NCBI GenBank assembly: GCA_963738625.1
Contig: CAVTXH010000020.1
Span: 1-64,000, forward strand
From: UBA7672 sp963738625
GTDB lineage: Bacteria > Pseudomonadota > Alphaproteobacteria > Caulobacterales > Hyphomonadaceae
DNA: 64,000 nt
Direction: 5' to 3'
Shown in pieces: positions 17,305 to 25,454 of the stretch. Below the pieces are notes generated by a model, which was not told the DNA's origin, searched no databases, and saw only the letters and a list, made by a program, of their open reading frames with translations. The position numbers and the translations under genes are program-made. Each line of letters begins with the position of its first letter. Position 1 is the first letter of the stretch.

Positions 17305-17964
17305 TCAGCTCTTAACTTTATAGGCCGAACCGCGCCCGTCCTTCTTCCGCGCTTCCATGTCGGCGATCATCGCATTGATCCGCGCGATCAGCTTGTCGAC
17401 ATTGCCGTTGTTGCGGCCGAGGAAGCTTTCGAACTGCGCCTGCTGGTCCTGCGCAAGCCACAGCACCGAGCCGTTGATGTCGATGCCGACGTCGCGAACG
17501 CGGTAGGACTGGCCGTCCTGGCTCATCAGCACGTCCCAGAACACCTTCGTGTCCTTGCCGGTCTGCGAGCTCTTGATGGTAGACTCGACCGTCGAGCGGC
17601 GCGCGTCCTCGTCCTTCGAGCCGTTGACCTTGATGGCCTCGCCCCGGAACTGGTCGAGGTGGACCTCGTAGACGGCGATCGAGTATTTCTCGAATGTCTT
17701 GTAGTATTTGTCGAAATCCGCCTCGCTCAGCGAGCGGCCTTCCACGCCGAGCACGCGGCGCGCGATCGAGGGCATGTGCGCGAACTTGTGCATGTACTCG
17801 GAGAATTTGGCCTGCCGCTGCACGCCGGTGAGCGACCGGTCGTTCAGCACCTGCAGCACTTCATCCGCCTTGGCCTGCACGTAGGCTTCAGACTTCTTGT
17901 CTGCGAAGGCCGCCGGCGCAATCGCCACTGACGCGGCGAGCGCAAGAGCACGAACAAACCTCAC
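17305..17964 (-). CDS. mlaC: MlaC-family phospholipid-binding periplasmic protein
   Basis: This 219-residue protein has a signal peptide ending PAAFA. The body matches the MlaC/Ttg2D family, which ferries phospholipids between the outer-membrane MlaA complex and the inner-membrane MlaFEDB transporter: EAYVQAKADEVLQVLND, FSEYMHKFAHMPSIARRVLG and YRVRDVGIDINGSVLWLAQDQQAQFESFL. GTG 17964 is chosen as the start because GGAGG lies 5 nt before it; an in-frame TTG seven codons earlier is less likely. It follows mlaA by 22 nt on the same strand. No MlaF, E or D genes are in the window. Confidence 0.87.
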   Translation of the reverse strand: MRFVRALALAASVAIAPAAFADKKSEAYVQAKADEVLQVLNDRSLTGVQRQAKFSEYMHKFAHMPSIARRVLGVEGRSLSEADFDKYYKTFEKYSIAVYEVHLDQFRGEAIKVNGSKDEDARRSTVESTIKSSQTGKDTKVFWDVLMSQDGQSYRVRDVGIDINGSVLWLAQDQQAQFESFLGRNNGNVDKLIARINAMIADMEARKKDGRGSAYKVKS

Positions 17965-17986
17965 GGAAGCCTCCACGTTACCCAAT

Positions 17987-18733
17987 TCAGAAGTCTAATT
18001 CGTAATCAGGCACTTTTTCGATTTCATTGGACGCGGGTTCGGAGTTTCCGATGAGAGCGGCCCTGTTGCGGACATAGAAACGCCTGACTGTCGTATACGG
18101 GTCCACCTGGCTGCGGACGCTTTCCACCGTCTCGATCGCGCCTGCGCGACCGGAAATCCCCCCTACAATGGCGAGGCCGATTCGGGTTTCGTCGTCGTTG
18201 TCGAATTGCGCATAGTTCAGCGGATTCAGCGCCCTGTCGGCGCCAAAGCCAAAGAGATCACGTGGATTGGTGGAACCCAGCAGCGGCAGGACGAGGTAAG
18301 GCCCGGTCCCTACGCCCCAAACGCCAAGCGTCTGGCCGAAATCCTCTTCGGTACGCGCAATTCCCATTGCGCTGGCAGGGTTGAAGATCCCGGCAAGGCC
18401 GACGGTCGAATTGACTATGAAACGGCCGACCGTTCCAGCTGCATTGCTGACTTTACCCTGCAACACCTCGTTGGCGAACGTCACCGGCTCGCCGAGATTG
18501 CCAAAGAAATTGCTCACGCCTCCACGGATCGGCTCGTTTGTAACCGCACGGTATCCTTTGGCGACAGGCTCGATCACCGCTTTATCGAGGCCGTCGTTGA
18601 ATGTGTACATTGAACGGTTGAAGTCCTCGTAGGGGTCATCAGCGTTCTCGGGCGTCACCGTCACGCATGCCGAAAGTGCGAAGGCCGCTAGCACAGAGAC
18701 TGGACCGAACAGGGCGGCCTGAACTGATTTCAT
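17987..18733 (-). CDS. mlaA: MlaA (VacJ) outer-membrane lipoprotein
   Basis: This 248-residue protein removes surface-exposed phospholipids from the outer membrane and passes them to MlaC. The lipobox LSAC gives lipidated C23. The conserved DPYEDFNRSMYTFNDGLDKA, EPVTFANEVLQGK, GRFIVNSTVGLAGIFNPA and DFGQTLGVWGVGTGPYLVLP blocks of VacJ are all present. ATG 18733 is preferred, but TTG 18736 has slightly better spacing from AGGAG. It leads a two-gene operon with mlaC. Confidence 0.92.
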   Translation of the reverse strand: MKSVQAALFGPVSVLAAFALSACVTVTPENADDPYEDFNRSMYTFNDGLDKAVIEPVAKGYRAVTNEPIRGGVSNFFGNLGEPVTFANEVLQGKVSNAAGTVGRFIVNSTVGLAGIFNPASAMGIARTEEDFGQTLGVWGVGTGPYLVLPLLGSTNPRDLFGFGADRALNPLNYAQFDNDDETRIGLAIVGGISGRAGAIETVESVRSQVDPYTTVRRFYVRNRAALIGNSEPASNEIEKVPDYELDF

Positions 18734-18914
18734 CAACCGGTGCGCTCCTAGGACGTCGAGACGATATGAGGGTCGTCTCCCCCGTGATCAACACATCCAA
18801 TCACTCAAAACCAACAGGATGCTAAGACCGTGTTCCTGAACCTACGTTATCTGATAGGTGAGGTCGCCTGGCGCCCAAGGCCCCGCCAAGCATGCCATCA
18901 CCTGTCTTGAAAAT

Positions 18915-18944
18915 CATATAAGGATATGTTTATATCATTATATG
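18915..18944 (+). promoter_or_regulatory. 30-bp near-palindromic operator over the ArsR-methyltransferase start
   Basis: The left half reads CATATAAGGATAT and the right half ATATCATTATATG; twelve of thirteen outer positions on each side match by dyad symmetry around a GTTT centre. The last three bases are the ATG of the gene at 18942. An A/T-rich palindrome of this size suits one or two ArsR dimers, so autoregulation and control of the met operon is likely. No strong Shine-Dalgarno is present nearby. Confidence 0.6.
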
Positions 18945-19919
18945 GAATCGGCAGGCCTTGGCGTTTTGGTCCAGCAGCTCCGAGCGGCGGGTGAGGTTAC
19001 CCGCGCCCGGATTCTGGCGCTTTTGGCCCATGGCGAATTGTCTGTAGGCGAATTGGCCCAGGTGCTGAACCAGAGCCAACCCAGACTTTCCCGCCATCTC
19101 AAATTCCTCACCGCCGCCGGTCTGGTCGAGCGCCTGCCCGAAGGCGCGTGGGTGTTCTACCGCCTGCCTGTGGAGGGCAGGGCGCGGGAACTGGTGGATA
19201 CGCTCAATAACGCGCTCGATCAGGCGGACGCCGCTATCAGGCGCGACCTCGATCGCCTCGAAGAAGTGAAGAGTGAACGGGCCGCCTCCGCCGACCAATA
19301 CTTCGCCCGCGTCGCCAAGGAGTGGGACCAACTTCGCGCGCTGCACTATTCGGAAGCCGACATCGAAAAGGCCGTGCTCGCTGCCGCGGGCGCCGGGCCG
19401 TTCGATCTTGTTGTCGATTTCGGGACGGGCACAGGCCGGATGCTCGCTCTGTTTTCCGGCCGCGCCCGCCGCGTCGAAGGCATCGATCTGTCACATCAGA
19501 TGCTGACCATGGCGCGCTCGAACCTCGAAGCGGCGAATATCGCGAACGCATCGGTGCGTCACGGCGACGCCACCTCGGCGCCGTACCCGGACCATTGCGC
19601 CAGCGTCGTCATCATCCACCAGGTGCTGCATTTCCTGGACGATCCCGCGCGGGCTCTCAACGAGGCGGCGCGCGTTCTGAAGCCCCGAGGCCGTCTGATC
19701 GTCGTCGATTTCGCACCGCACACGCTTGAGCGCCTGCGCAGCGAACATGCCCACCGCCATCTCGGCGTCAGCGAGGCGGACTTCCAGCGCTGGGCCGAGA
19801 AGGCCGGTCTCAGCGTGAAGGCGGCCAGGACATTCCGCTCGCCTGGCGGCGACAAGGGCGTCGCCGTGACGTTGTGGACCGCGGACAGCCAGAAAACTAC
19901 GAAGAGGTCGGCGGCATGA
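18942..19919 (+). CDS. ArsR-family regulator fused to a SAM-dependent methyltransferase domain
   Basis: The protein has 325 residues. Residues 1-100 are a winged helix of the ArsR type (TRARILALLAHGELSVGELAQVLNQSQPRLSRHLKFL). The typical metal-binding cysteines are absent. Residues ~130-300 are a class I methyltransferase fold with the SAM loop VVDFGTGTGRML, ending acid EGIDLS, and VVIIHQVLHFLDDP. This fusion commonly precedes metF/metH in alphaproteobacteria and probably senses SAM or S-adenosylhomocysteine to control methionine genes. Its stop overlaps the metF start by 4 nt. The start was chosen at 18942, within the palindrome, because MESAGLGVLVQQL fits the family. Confidence 0.85.
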   Translation: MESAGLGVLVQQLRAAGEVTRARILALLAHGELSVGELAQVLNQSQPRLSRHLKFLTAAGLVERLPEGAWVFYRLPVEGRARELVDTLNNALDQADAAIRRDLDRLEEVKSERAASADQYFARVAKEWDQLRALHYSEADIEKAVLAAAGAGPFDLVVDFGTGTGRMLALFSGRARRVEGIDLSHQMLTMARSNLEAANIANASVRHGDATSAPYPDHCASVVIIHQVLHFLDDPARALNEAARVLKPRGRLIVVDFAPHTLERLRSEHAHRHLGVSEADFQRWAEKAGLSVKAARTFRSPGGDKGVAVTLWTADSQKTTKRSAA

Positions 19920-20779
19920 GCGCGCCCAAGGTCTCGTTCGAGTTCTTTCCGCCCAAAACGCCGGAGATGGAGCAGAAGCTCTGGGATTCCGTGCAGCGCC
20001 TGGCGCCGGTGCGCCCGCAATTCGTGTCCGTCACTTATGGCGCGGGCGGCTCCACCCGCGAACGCACGCATTCGATCGTCAAGCGCATGGCGGAGGAGAC
20101 AGATCTCTCGCCGGCCGGCCACATCACCTGCGTGGCTGCGACAAAGGCCGAGATCGATCAGGTGCTGAACGATTATTGGAACGCAGGCGTCAAGCGCATC
20201 GTCGCGCTGCGCGGCGATCCCACCGCCGGCATCGGCGCGAAGTATGAACCGCATCCAGGAGGCTACGCCTACGCCTCCGACCTGATCGCGGGCGCGCGTC
20301 GCATCGCCGATTTCGACATATCGGTCGGCTGCTATCCCGAGGTGCATCCCAACGCCGGGTCGCTGGACAACGAGATCGAGAATCTCAAACGCAAGATCGA
20401 CGCCGGCGCCACGCGCGCCATCACGCAGTTCTTCTTCTATCCGGATGTCTATTTCCGTTTCCTTGACGCAGCGCACGATGCCGGCATCACAGCGCCGATC
20501 GTGCCGGGCGTCATGCTGCAGTCGAACTTTAAGGGCCTGCAGCGCATGGCCAAGCTGTGCGGGGCGACTATCCCGAGCCGGATCGCGGAATTCTATGACG
20601 GGCTCGATAACGACGCCGAGACGCGCGACCTTGTAACCGCGCACATCGCCGCCGATCTCTGCAACCGGCTGGCCGAGCAAGGCGTCGACCAGTTCCACTT
20701 CTACACGATGAACCGCGCAGGCCTTTCGCTGTCGACCTGCCGGCTTTTGGGCATCAGGCCCGAGGAGAAGGCGCAATGA
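19916..20779 (+). CDS. metF: 5,10-methylenetetrahydrofolate reductase
   Basis: This 287-residue flavoenzyme reduces methylene-THF to methyl-THF, the methyl donor for methionine synthase. Family landmarks are VSFEFFPPKT at the N-terminus, FVSVTYGAGGSTRERT, the folate/FAD region IVALRGDP, and ITQFFFYPDVYFRF, with FYTMNRAGLS at the end. The ATG at 19916 overlaps the stop of the regulator gene, and its stop overlaps the metH first-half start, so the four-base overlaps point to one polycistronic message. Length is typical of bacterial MetF. Confidence 0.95.
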   Translation: MSAPKVSFEFFPPKTPEMEQKLWDSVQRLAPVRPQFVSVTYGAGGSTRERTHSIVKRMAEETDLSPAGHITCVAATKAEIDQVLNDYWNAGVKRIVALRGDPTAGIGAKYEPHPGGYAYASDLIAGARRIADFDISVGCYPEVHPNAGSLDNEIENLKRKIDAGATRAITQFFFYPDVYFRFLDAAHDAGITAPIVPGVMLQSNFKGLQRMAKLCGATIPSRIAEFYDGLDNDAETRDLVTAHIAADLCNRLAEQGVDQFHFYTMNRAGLSLSTCRLLGIRPEEKAQ

Positions 20780-21840
20780 ACCGCCAGGAACGCATAGCGG
20801 CGCTGAAAGCGGCCGCGAAGGAGCGCATCCTTGTTCTCGACGGATCGTGGGGCGTGATGTTCCAGAAAAAGGGCCTGCAGGAAGAGGACTTCCGCGGCTC
20901 CCGCTTCAAGGATCATCCCGGCCAACTCAAGGGCAACAACGACATACTGTGCCTGACGCGGCCCGACCTCGTCGCCGAACTGCACGGGCTCTATTTCGGC
21001 GCAGGGGCGGATATTTCCGAGACGAACACATTCTCCGCAACCGTGATCGCGCAGGACGACTACAAGCTCGACGCCAAGGCTGTCTGGGACATAAATCTAG
21101 AAGGCGCGAAGATCGGCCGGAAAGCGGCTGACGAGTTCACCGCGAGGGAGCCGGGCAAGCCGCGCTTTGTCGCCGGCTCGATCGGGCCGCTCAACAAGAT
21201 GTTGTCCATGTCTTCGGATGTGAACGATCCGGGCGCGCGGCTGGTCGATTTCGATCAGGTCTATGCGGCCTATCGCGACCAGATCCGGGCGCTCTACGAG
21301 GGCGGGGTGGATCTCTATCTCATTGAGACCATCACCGACACGCTCAACTGCAAGGCCGCGCTCAAGGCGATCATGGACCTGGAAGCCGAGGGGCAGGAGA
21401 AGCTGCCGATCTGGATTTCAGGCACGATTACCGACCGCTCGGGCCGTACGCTGTCGGGGCAGACGACGGAAGCGTTCTGGAACTCCGTGAGGCACGCCAA
21501 GCCTTTCGCCGTCGGTTTCAACTGCGCCCTGGGCGCCGACCTGATGCGGCCGTTCATCGCCGAGATGGCGCGGGTGGCGGACACGCTGGTCGCCGCCTAT
21601 CCCAACGCCGGCCTGCCCAACGAGATGGGCAAATATGACGAGGAGCCGCACCAGACGGCGCACGAGCTGGAAGACTGGGCGAAGGCTGGCCTCGTCAACA
21701 TCCTAGGCGGCTGCTGCGGCACGACGCCGGACCACATTCGCCACGTCGCTGATGCGGTCAAAGGCGTAAAGCCTCGCCAGCCCGTGGTGCGTCCGCCGGC
21801 GCTGCGGCTTTCAGGGCTGGAGCCGTTCGAGCTGGCGTAA
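20776..21840 (+). CDS. metH: Methionine synthase, homocysteine-binding half (split MetH)
   Basis: This 354-residue protein corresponds to the N-terminal homocysteine-binding barrel of cobalamin-dependent methionine synthase. It opens with RILVLDGSWGVMFQ and has ADISETNTFSAT, GSIGPLNKML, a first zinc cysteine in GFNCALGAD, and the paired cysteines in GGCCGTTPDHI. These three thiolates bind zinc and activate homocysteine. The remaining MetH domains are on a separate gene at 22632. Split MetH is known in alphaproteobacteria. It overlaps metF by 4 nt. Confidence 0.92.
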   Translation: MNRQERIAALKAAAKERILVLDGSWGVMFQKKGLQEEDFRGSRFKDHPGQLKGNNDILCLTRPDLVAELHGLYFGAGADISETNTFSATVIAQDDYKLDAKAVWDINLEGAKIGRKAADEFTAREPGKPRFVAGSIGPLNKMLSMSSDVNDPGARLVDFDQVYAAYRDQIRALYEGGVDLYLIETITDTLNCKAALKAIMDLEAEGQEKLPIWISGTITDRSGRTLSGQTTEAFWNSVRHAKPFAVGFNCALGADLMRPFIAEMARVADTLVAAYPNAGLPNEMGKYDEEPHQTAHELEDWAKAGLVNILGGCCGTTPDHIRHVADAVKGVKPRQPVVRPPALRLSGLEPFELA

Positions 21841-21869
21841 CATCTTGCCACTGTCACCGGAAGCGAGCC

Positions 21870-22433
21870 ATGGCCAAGTTCTACGACTGTCTGAACGACA
21901 AGCATGTCGTCTTCATCAAGGCGCAGAAGATGTTCTTTGTCGCCACGGCGCCGCTATCGGATGCGGGTCGCGTGAACCTCAGCCCGAAGGGCTATGACAG
22001 CTTCCGCATTATCGGACCGAACCGCGTGGCGTATGCGGACCTGGGCGGGTCGGGCGCTGAGACGCTGGCGCATGTGCGCGAGAACGGGCGGATCACCTTC
22101 ATGTTCTGCGCTTACGAGGGCGCGCCGAACATCATGCGGCTGTATGGCCGGGGCGAGGCGCTTCAGTTCAATGACCCAAGCTTCGAAGAAGAGATCGCGA
22201 AATTCCCGCCCGGCCATGAGCGTGCGCGCGACATCATTTTTGCTGACATCCATCAGGTGCAGGACAGCTGTGGCTGGGCCGTGCCGTTCTATGAATTCAA
22301 AGGCGAGCGCGATCAGCTGAGGCGCTACATCGATCACATGGATCTCGACGCCTGGCGTGAGAGCCGCCTGACGAACAACGCAAAAAGCATCGACGGCCTG
22401 CAAGGCTTGGTTCGGCCAAAGGCTGCCGTGTAG
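21870..22433 (+). CDS. Pyridoxamine 5'-phosphate oxidase-like split-barrel protein
   Basis: This 187-residue protein belongs to the PNPOx-like FMN-binding split-barrel superfamily: KMFFVATAPLSDAGRVNLSPKGYDSFRII, VAYADLGGSGAETLAHVREN, ITFMFCAYEGAPNIMRLYGRGEA and DSCGWAVPFYEF. Such proteins bind FMN, F420 or haem and have varied or unknown redox roles; it is not the PdxH pyridoxal enzyme by sequence. It sits between the two halves of split metH, 29 bp after the first, so it is probably cotranscribed. A link to methionine or cobalamin redox chemistry is only suggested by position. Confidence 0.8.
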   Translation: MAKFYDCLNDKHVVFIKAQKMFFVATAPLSDAGRVNLSPKGYDSFRIIGPNRVAYADLGGSGAETLAHVRENGRITFMFCAYEGAPNIMRLYGRGEALQFNDPSFEEEIAKFPPGHERARDIIFADIHQVQDSCGWAVPFYEFKGERDQLRRYIDHMDLDAWRESRLTNNAKSIDGLQGLVRPKAAV

Positions 22434-22437
22434 TTGC

Positions 22438-22635
22438 GTGGACGCCCGGTCCTATACGTCGTTCGGCAATGACGACGCGCTCGATTTCGTCGCCGAGGTC
22501 GAGGAGGACGGCATGCCGGCCGCGGCCGTAAGGCGGGTGCTGGACTATTCCGAGCTGAAAGACCTCTGGGCGGACAGCAAGGATTTCGATAAGTGGCGCG
22601 CGGACGTTCACGGCCTTCTTGAAAGACTGACATGA
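22438..22635 (+). CDS. Small DUF4259-like protein
   Basis: This 65-residue protein contains FGNDDALDFVAEVEEDG, which resembles the FDNDDALDF signature of DUF4259, but the usual MGxWG opening is replaced by MDARSYTS. It ends with an amphipathic helix (FDKWRADVHGLLERL). The start is GTG 22438 with no clear ribosome binding site, 4 bp after the preceding stop; its own stop overlaps the next ATG, consistent with coupling. It may be a truncated family member. Function is unknown. Confidence 0.6.
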   Translation: MDARSYTSFGNDDALDFVAEVEEDGMPAAAVRRVLDYSELKDLWADSKDFDKWRADVHGLLERLT

Positions 22636-25283
22636 CCGAAACACCGCAGCAGCCCACCGCCACCTTCGTCAATATCGGCGAGCGCACCAATGTCACCGGA
22701 TCGGCGGCGTTCAAGAAGCTGATTGTCGAGGGTGATTTCGCCAAGGCCGTGGAAGTCGCGCGTCAGCAGGTCGAGAACGGCGCGCAGATCATCGATGTGA
22801 ACATGGACGAGGGCCTGCTCGATTCGAAGGCGGCGATGCGCACCTTCCTGCGCCTCATCGCGGCCGAGCCGGACATCGCCAAGACGCCCATCATGATCGA
22901 CTCCTCGAAATGGGAGGTGATCGAGGAAGGGCTGAAGAACGTCCAGGGCCGGTCGATCGTCAACTCGATCTCGATGAAGGAAGGCGAAGAGACCTTCCTC
23001 AAACAGGCGCGGATGGCGCGGGCCTACGGCGCCGCGGTCGTCGTGATGGCGTTCGACGAGGCGGGGCAGGCAGATACCGCGCAGCGCAAGTACGAGATCA
23101 GCAGGCGCGCCTATGACTTGCTGACAACGAAGATCGGCTTCCCGCCTGAGGACATCATCTTCGATCCCAACATCTTCGCGGTCGCGACAGGCATCGAGGA
23201 ACACAACAGTTACGCGCTCGACTTCTTCGAGGGCGTGCGCCTGATCAAGCAGAACCTGCCGGGCGTGCACACCTCGGGCGGCCTCTCCAACGTGTCGTTC
23301 TCGTTCCGCGGCAACGAGCCGGTGCGCCGGGCGATGCATTCGGTGTTCCTGTACCATGGCATAAGGGCCGGGCTGGACATGGCGATCGTCAACGCCGGCC
23401 AGCTCGACATCTACGACAACATCGAGCCGGAGCTGCGCGAGCGCTGCGAGGACGTGATCCTCAACCGTCGCCCCGACGCAACGGAGCGCCTTCTGGAAAT
23501 CGCGGAACGCTTCCGCGGCCAGAAGGGCGTCGAGCAGAAGAAGGACCTGAGCTGGCGTGAGAAGCCGGTGAAGGACCGCCTCGCCCATGCGCTGGTCAAC
23601 GGCATCACCGAATTCATCGTCGAGGACACGGAAGAGGCGCGCCTGTCGGTCGAGCGCCCGCTGCACGTCATTGAAGGTCCGCTGATGGATGGCATGAACA
23701 TCGTCGGCGATCTCTTCGGCGCCGGGAAGATGTTCCTGCCGCAGGTGGTGAAATCCGCGCGCGTGATGAAGGCCGCCGTCGCCCACCTTCTACCCTACAT
23801 GGAGGAAGAGAAGAAGCGCACCGGCATGGCCGACAAGTCCAACGGCGTCGTCGTCATGGCGACGGTGAAGGGCGATGTGCACGACATCGGCAAGAACATT
23901 GTCGGCGTGGTCCTGCAGTGCAACGGCTACAAGGTGATCGATCTCGGCGTGATGGCGCCGGCGGAGAAGATTTTCGAGGCTGCCGAGCGCGAGAATGCCG
24001 ACATGATCGGTCTCTCCGGCCTGATCACGCCGTCGCTGGACGAGATGGTCTACTTCGCCTCGGAGATGGAGCGGCGCGGCATCCACAAGCCGCTGCTGAT
24101 TGGCGGCGCCACGACCAGCCCGGCGCACACGGCGATCAAGATCGAGCCGATGTTCACGCATGCCCCCGTGGTCCACGTGCTGGACGCCAGCCGCGCCGTC
24201 GGCGTGGTCAGCCAGCTGATCGGGCCCGATACGCGCGACAAGTTCTGGGCCGACACGAAGGAGAAGTACGCGAAGATCCGCTTGTCGCGTTCAGGCGGAC
24301 AGGCGAAGGCGCGCGTCGATCTCGCAACCGCCCGCTCCATGGCGCACAAGCCGGACTGGAAAACGTACAAGCCGGTGAAGCCGTCCTTCCTCGGCGCGCG
24401 CGCCATCGACGACGTCGATCTGGCGACGCTCGCCCGCTACATCGACTGGACGCCCTATTTCGCCAGCTGGGACCTGATCGGCCGCTATCCGATGATCCTC
24501 GAGGACGATGTGGTCGGCGAAGCGGCGCGCAGCCTCTGGGCTGACACGCAATCCATGCTGCAGCGCATGATCGGCGAAGCCTGGCTCAAGCCGCGCGGCG
24601 CCGTCGGCTTCTGGCCGGCCAATGCGGATGGCGACGACGTCATTGTCTGGGCAGACGACAAGCGAAAAAAGGAGCGCGCCCGCGTCTTCACGCTGCGCCA
24701 GCAGATGGAGAAGACCAACGAGAAGGGCCAGTTCGCCCTGTCGGACTTCGTCGCGCCCAAAGGCGAGGGCGACGACTATGTCGGCGCGTTCGCCGTCACC
24801 ACCGGGCATGGCGAGGCGGAGAAGGCTGCTGAGTTCGTCGCCAAGGGCGACGATTATTCCTCGATCATGGTAAAGTCGCTCGCAGACCGGTTCGCCGAGG
24901 CGTTCGCCGAGTATCTCCACGAGCGAGTGCGCCGCGAGCTATGGGGTTATGCACGCGAAGAATCGCTGTCGAACGCCGACCTGATCGCCGAGGCGTATAG
25001 CGGCATCCGCCCGGCGCCCGGCTATCCCTCGCAGCCCGACCACACCGAAAAGCAAACGCTTTTCGACCTGCTGGACGCGACGTCCAATGCCGGCATCGAA
25101 CTTACGTCAAGCTACGCAATGACGCCGCCGGCAAGCGTCTCCGGCCTCTACATCGCGCATCCGGAGGCGGTCTATTTCGCCGTCGGCCGCATCGAAAAGG
25201 ACCAGGTCGAGGACTATGCCCGGCGCAAGGGCTGGGACCTGGCGACCGCGCAGCGCTGGCTGGGACCCATCCTGAACTATTGA
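22632..25283 (+). CDS. metH: Methionine synthase, folate/B12/activation half (split MetH)
   Basis: This 883-residue protein carries the last three modules of MetH. The pterin-binding barrel (about 10-270) opens FVNIGERTNVTGS and has IIDVNMDEG. The cobalamin module (about 310-530) has the lower-ligand motif DVHDIGKNIVG with its histidine, and later GLSGLITPSLDEM. The SAM-dependent reactivation domain fills ~550-883 and ends PEAVYFAVGRI..DYARRKGW. It transfers methyl from methyl-THF through cobalamin to homocysteine bound on the partner protein encoded at 20776. The ATG overlaps the stop of the DUF4259-like gene. Confidence 0.94.
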   Translation: MTETPQQPTATFVNIGERTNVTGSAAFKKLIVEGDFAKAVEVARQQVENGAQIIDVNMDEGLLDSKAAMRTFLRLIAAEPDIAKTPIMIDSSKWEVIEEGLKNVQGRSIVNSISMKEGEETFLKQARMARAYGAAVVVMAFDEAGQADTAQRKYEISRRAYDLLTTKIGFPPEDIIFDPNIFAVATGIEEHNSYALDFFEGVRLIKQNLPGVHTSGGLSNVSFSFRGNEPVRRAMHSVFLYHGIRAGLDMAIVNAGQLDIYDNIEPELRERCEDVILNRRPDATERLLEIAERFRGQKGVEQKKDLSWREKPVKDRLAHALVNGITEFIVEDTEEARLSVERPLHVIEGPLMDGMNIVGDLFGAGKMFLPQVVKSARVMKAAVAHLLPYMEEEKKRTGMADKSNGVVVMATVKGDVHDIGKNIVGVVLQCNGYKVIDLGVMAPAEKIFEAAERENADMIGLSGLITPSLDEMVYFASEMERRGIHKPLLIGGATTSPAHTAIKIEPMFTHAPVVHVLDASRAVGVVSQLIGPDTRDKFWADTKEKYAKIRLSRSGGQAKARVDLATARSMAHKPDWKTYKPVKPSFLGARAIDDVDLATLARYIDWTPYFASWDLIGRYPMILEDDVVGEAARSLWADTQSMLQRMIGEAWLKPRGAVGFWPANADGDDVIVWADDKRKKERARVFTLRQQMEKTNEKGQFALSDFVAPKGEGDDYVGAFAVTTGHGEAEKAAEFVAKGDDYSSIMVKSLADRFAEAFAEYLHERVRRELWGYAREESLSNADLIAEAYSGIRPAPGYPSQPDHTEKQTLFDLLDATSNAGIELTSSYAMTPPASVSGLYIAHPEAVYFAVGRIEKDQVEDYARRKGWDLATAQRWLGPILNY

Positions 25284-25454
25284 TGGACTACCGGGTACAA
25301 CTTTTCTTCTTCTCGACATCGCTCGCCGTGTGCGGTTGAGTATCGTCGCGGGATCGGAACAGTGGATCGCAAGAATCCATCCGAGTGCTTTTGCCGACAG
25401 GAAATACCCGCGGCCCCAAATGCCGGCGCGCCGACGGGTTGTCAGGAGGGGACG

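Noticed and set aside
25284..25454. Possible cobalamin riboswitch between metH and the TonB-dependent receptor
   Set aside because: No B12-box-like sequence or the expected multi-arm structure could be found in the 171-bp gap.
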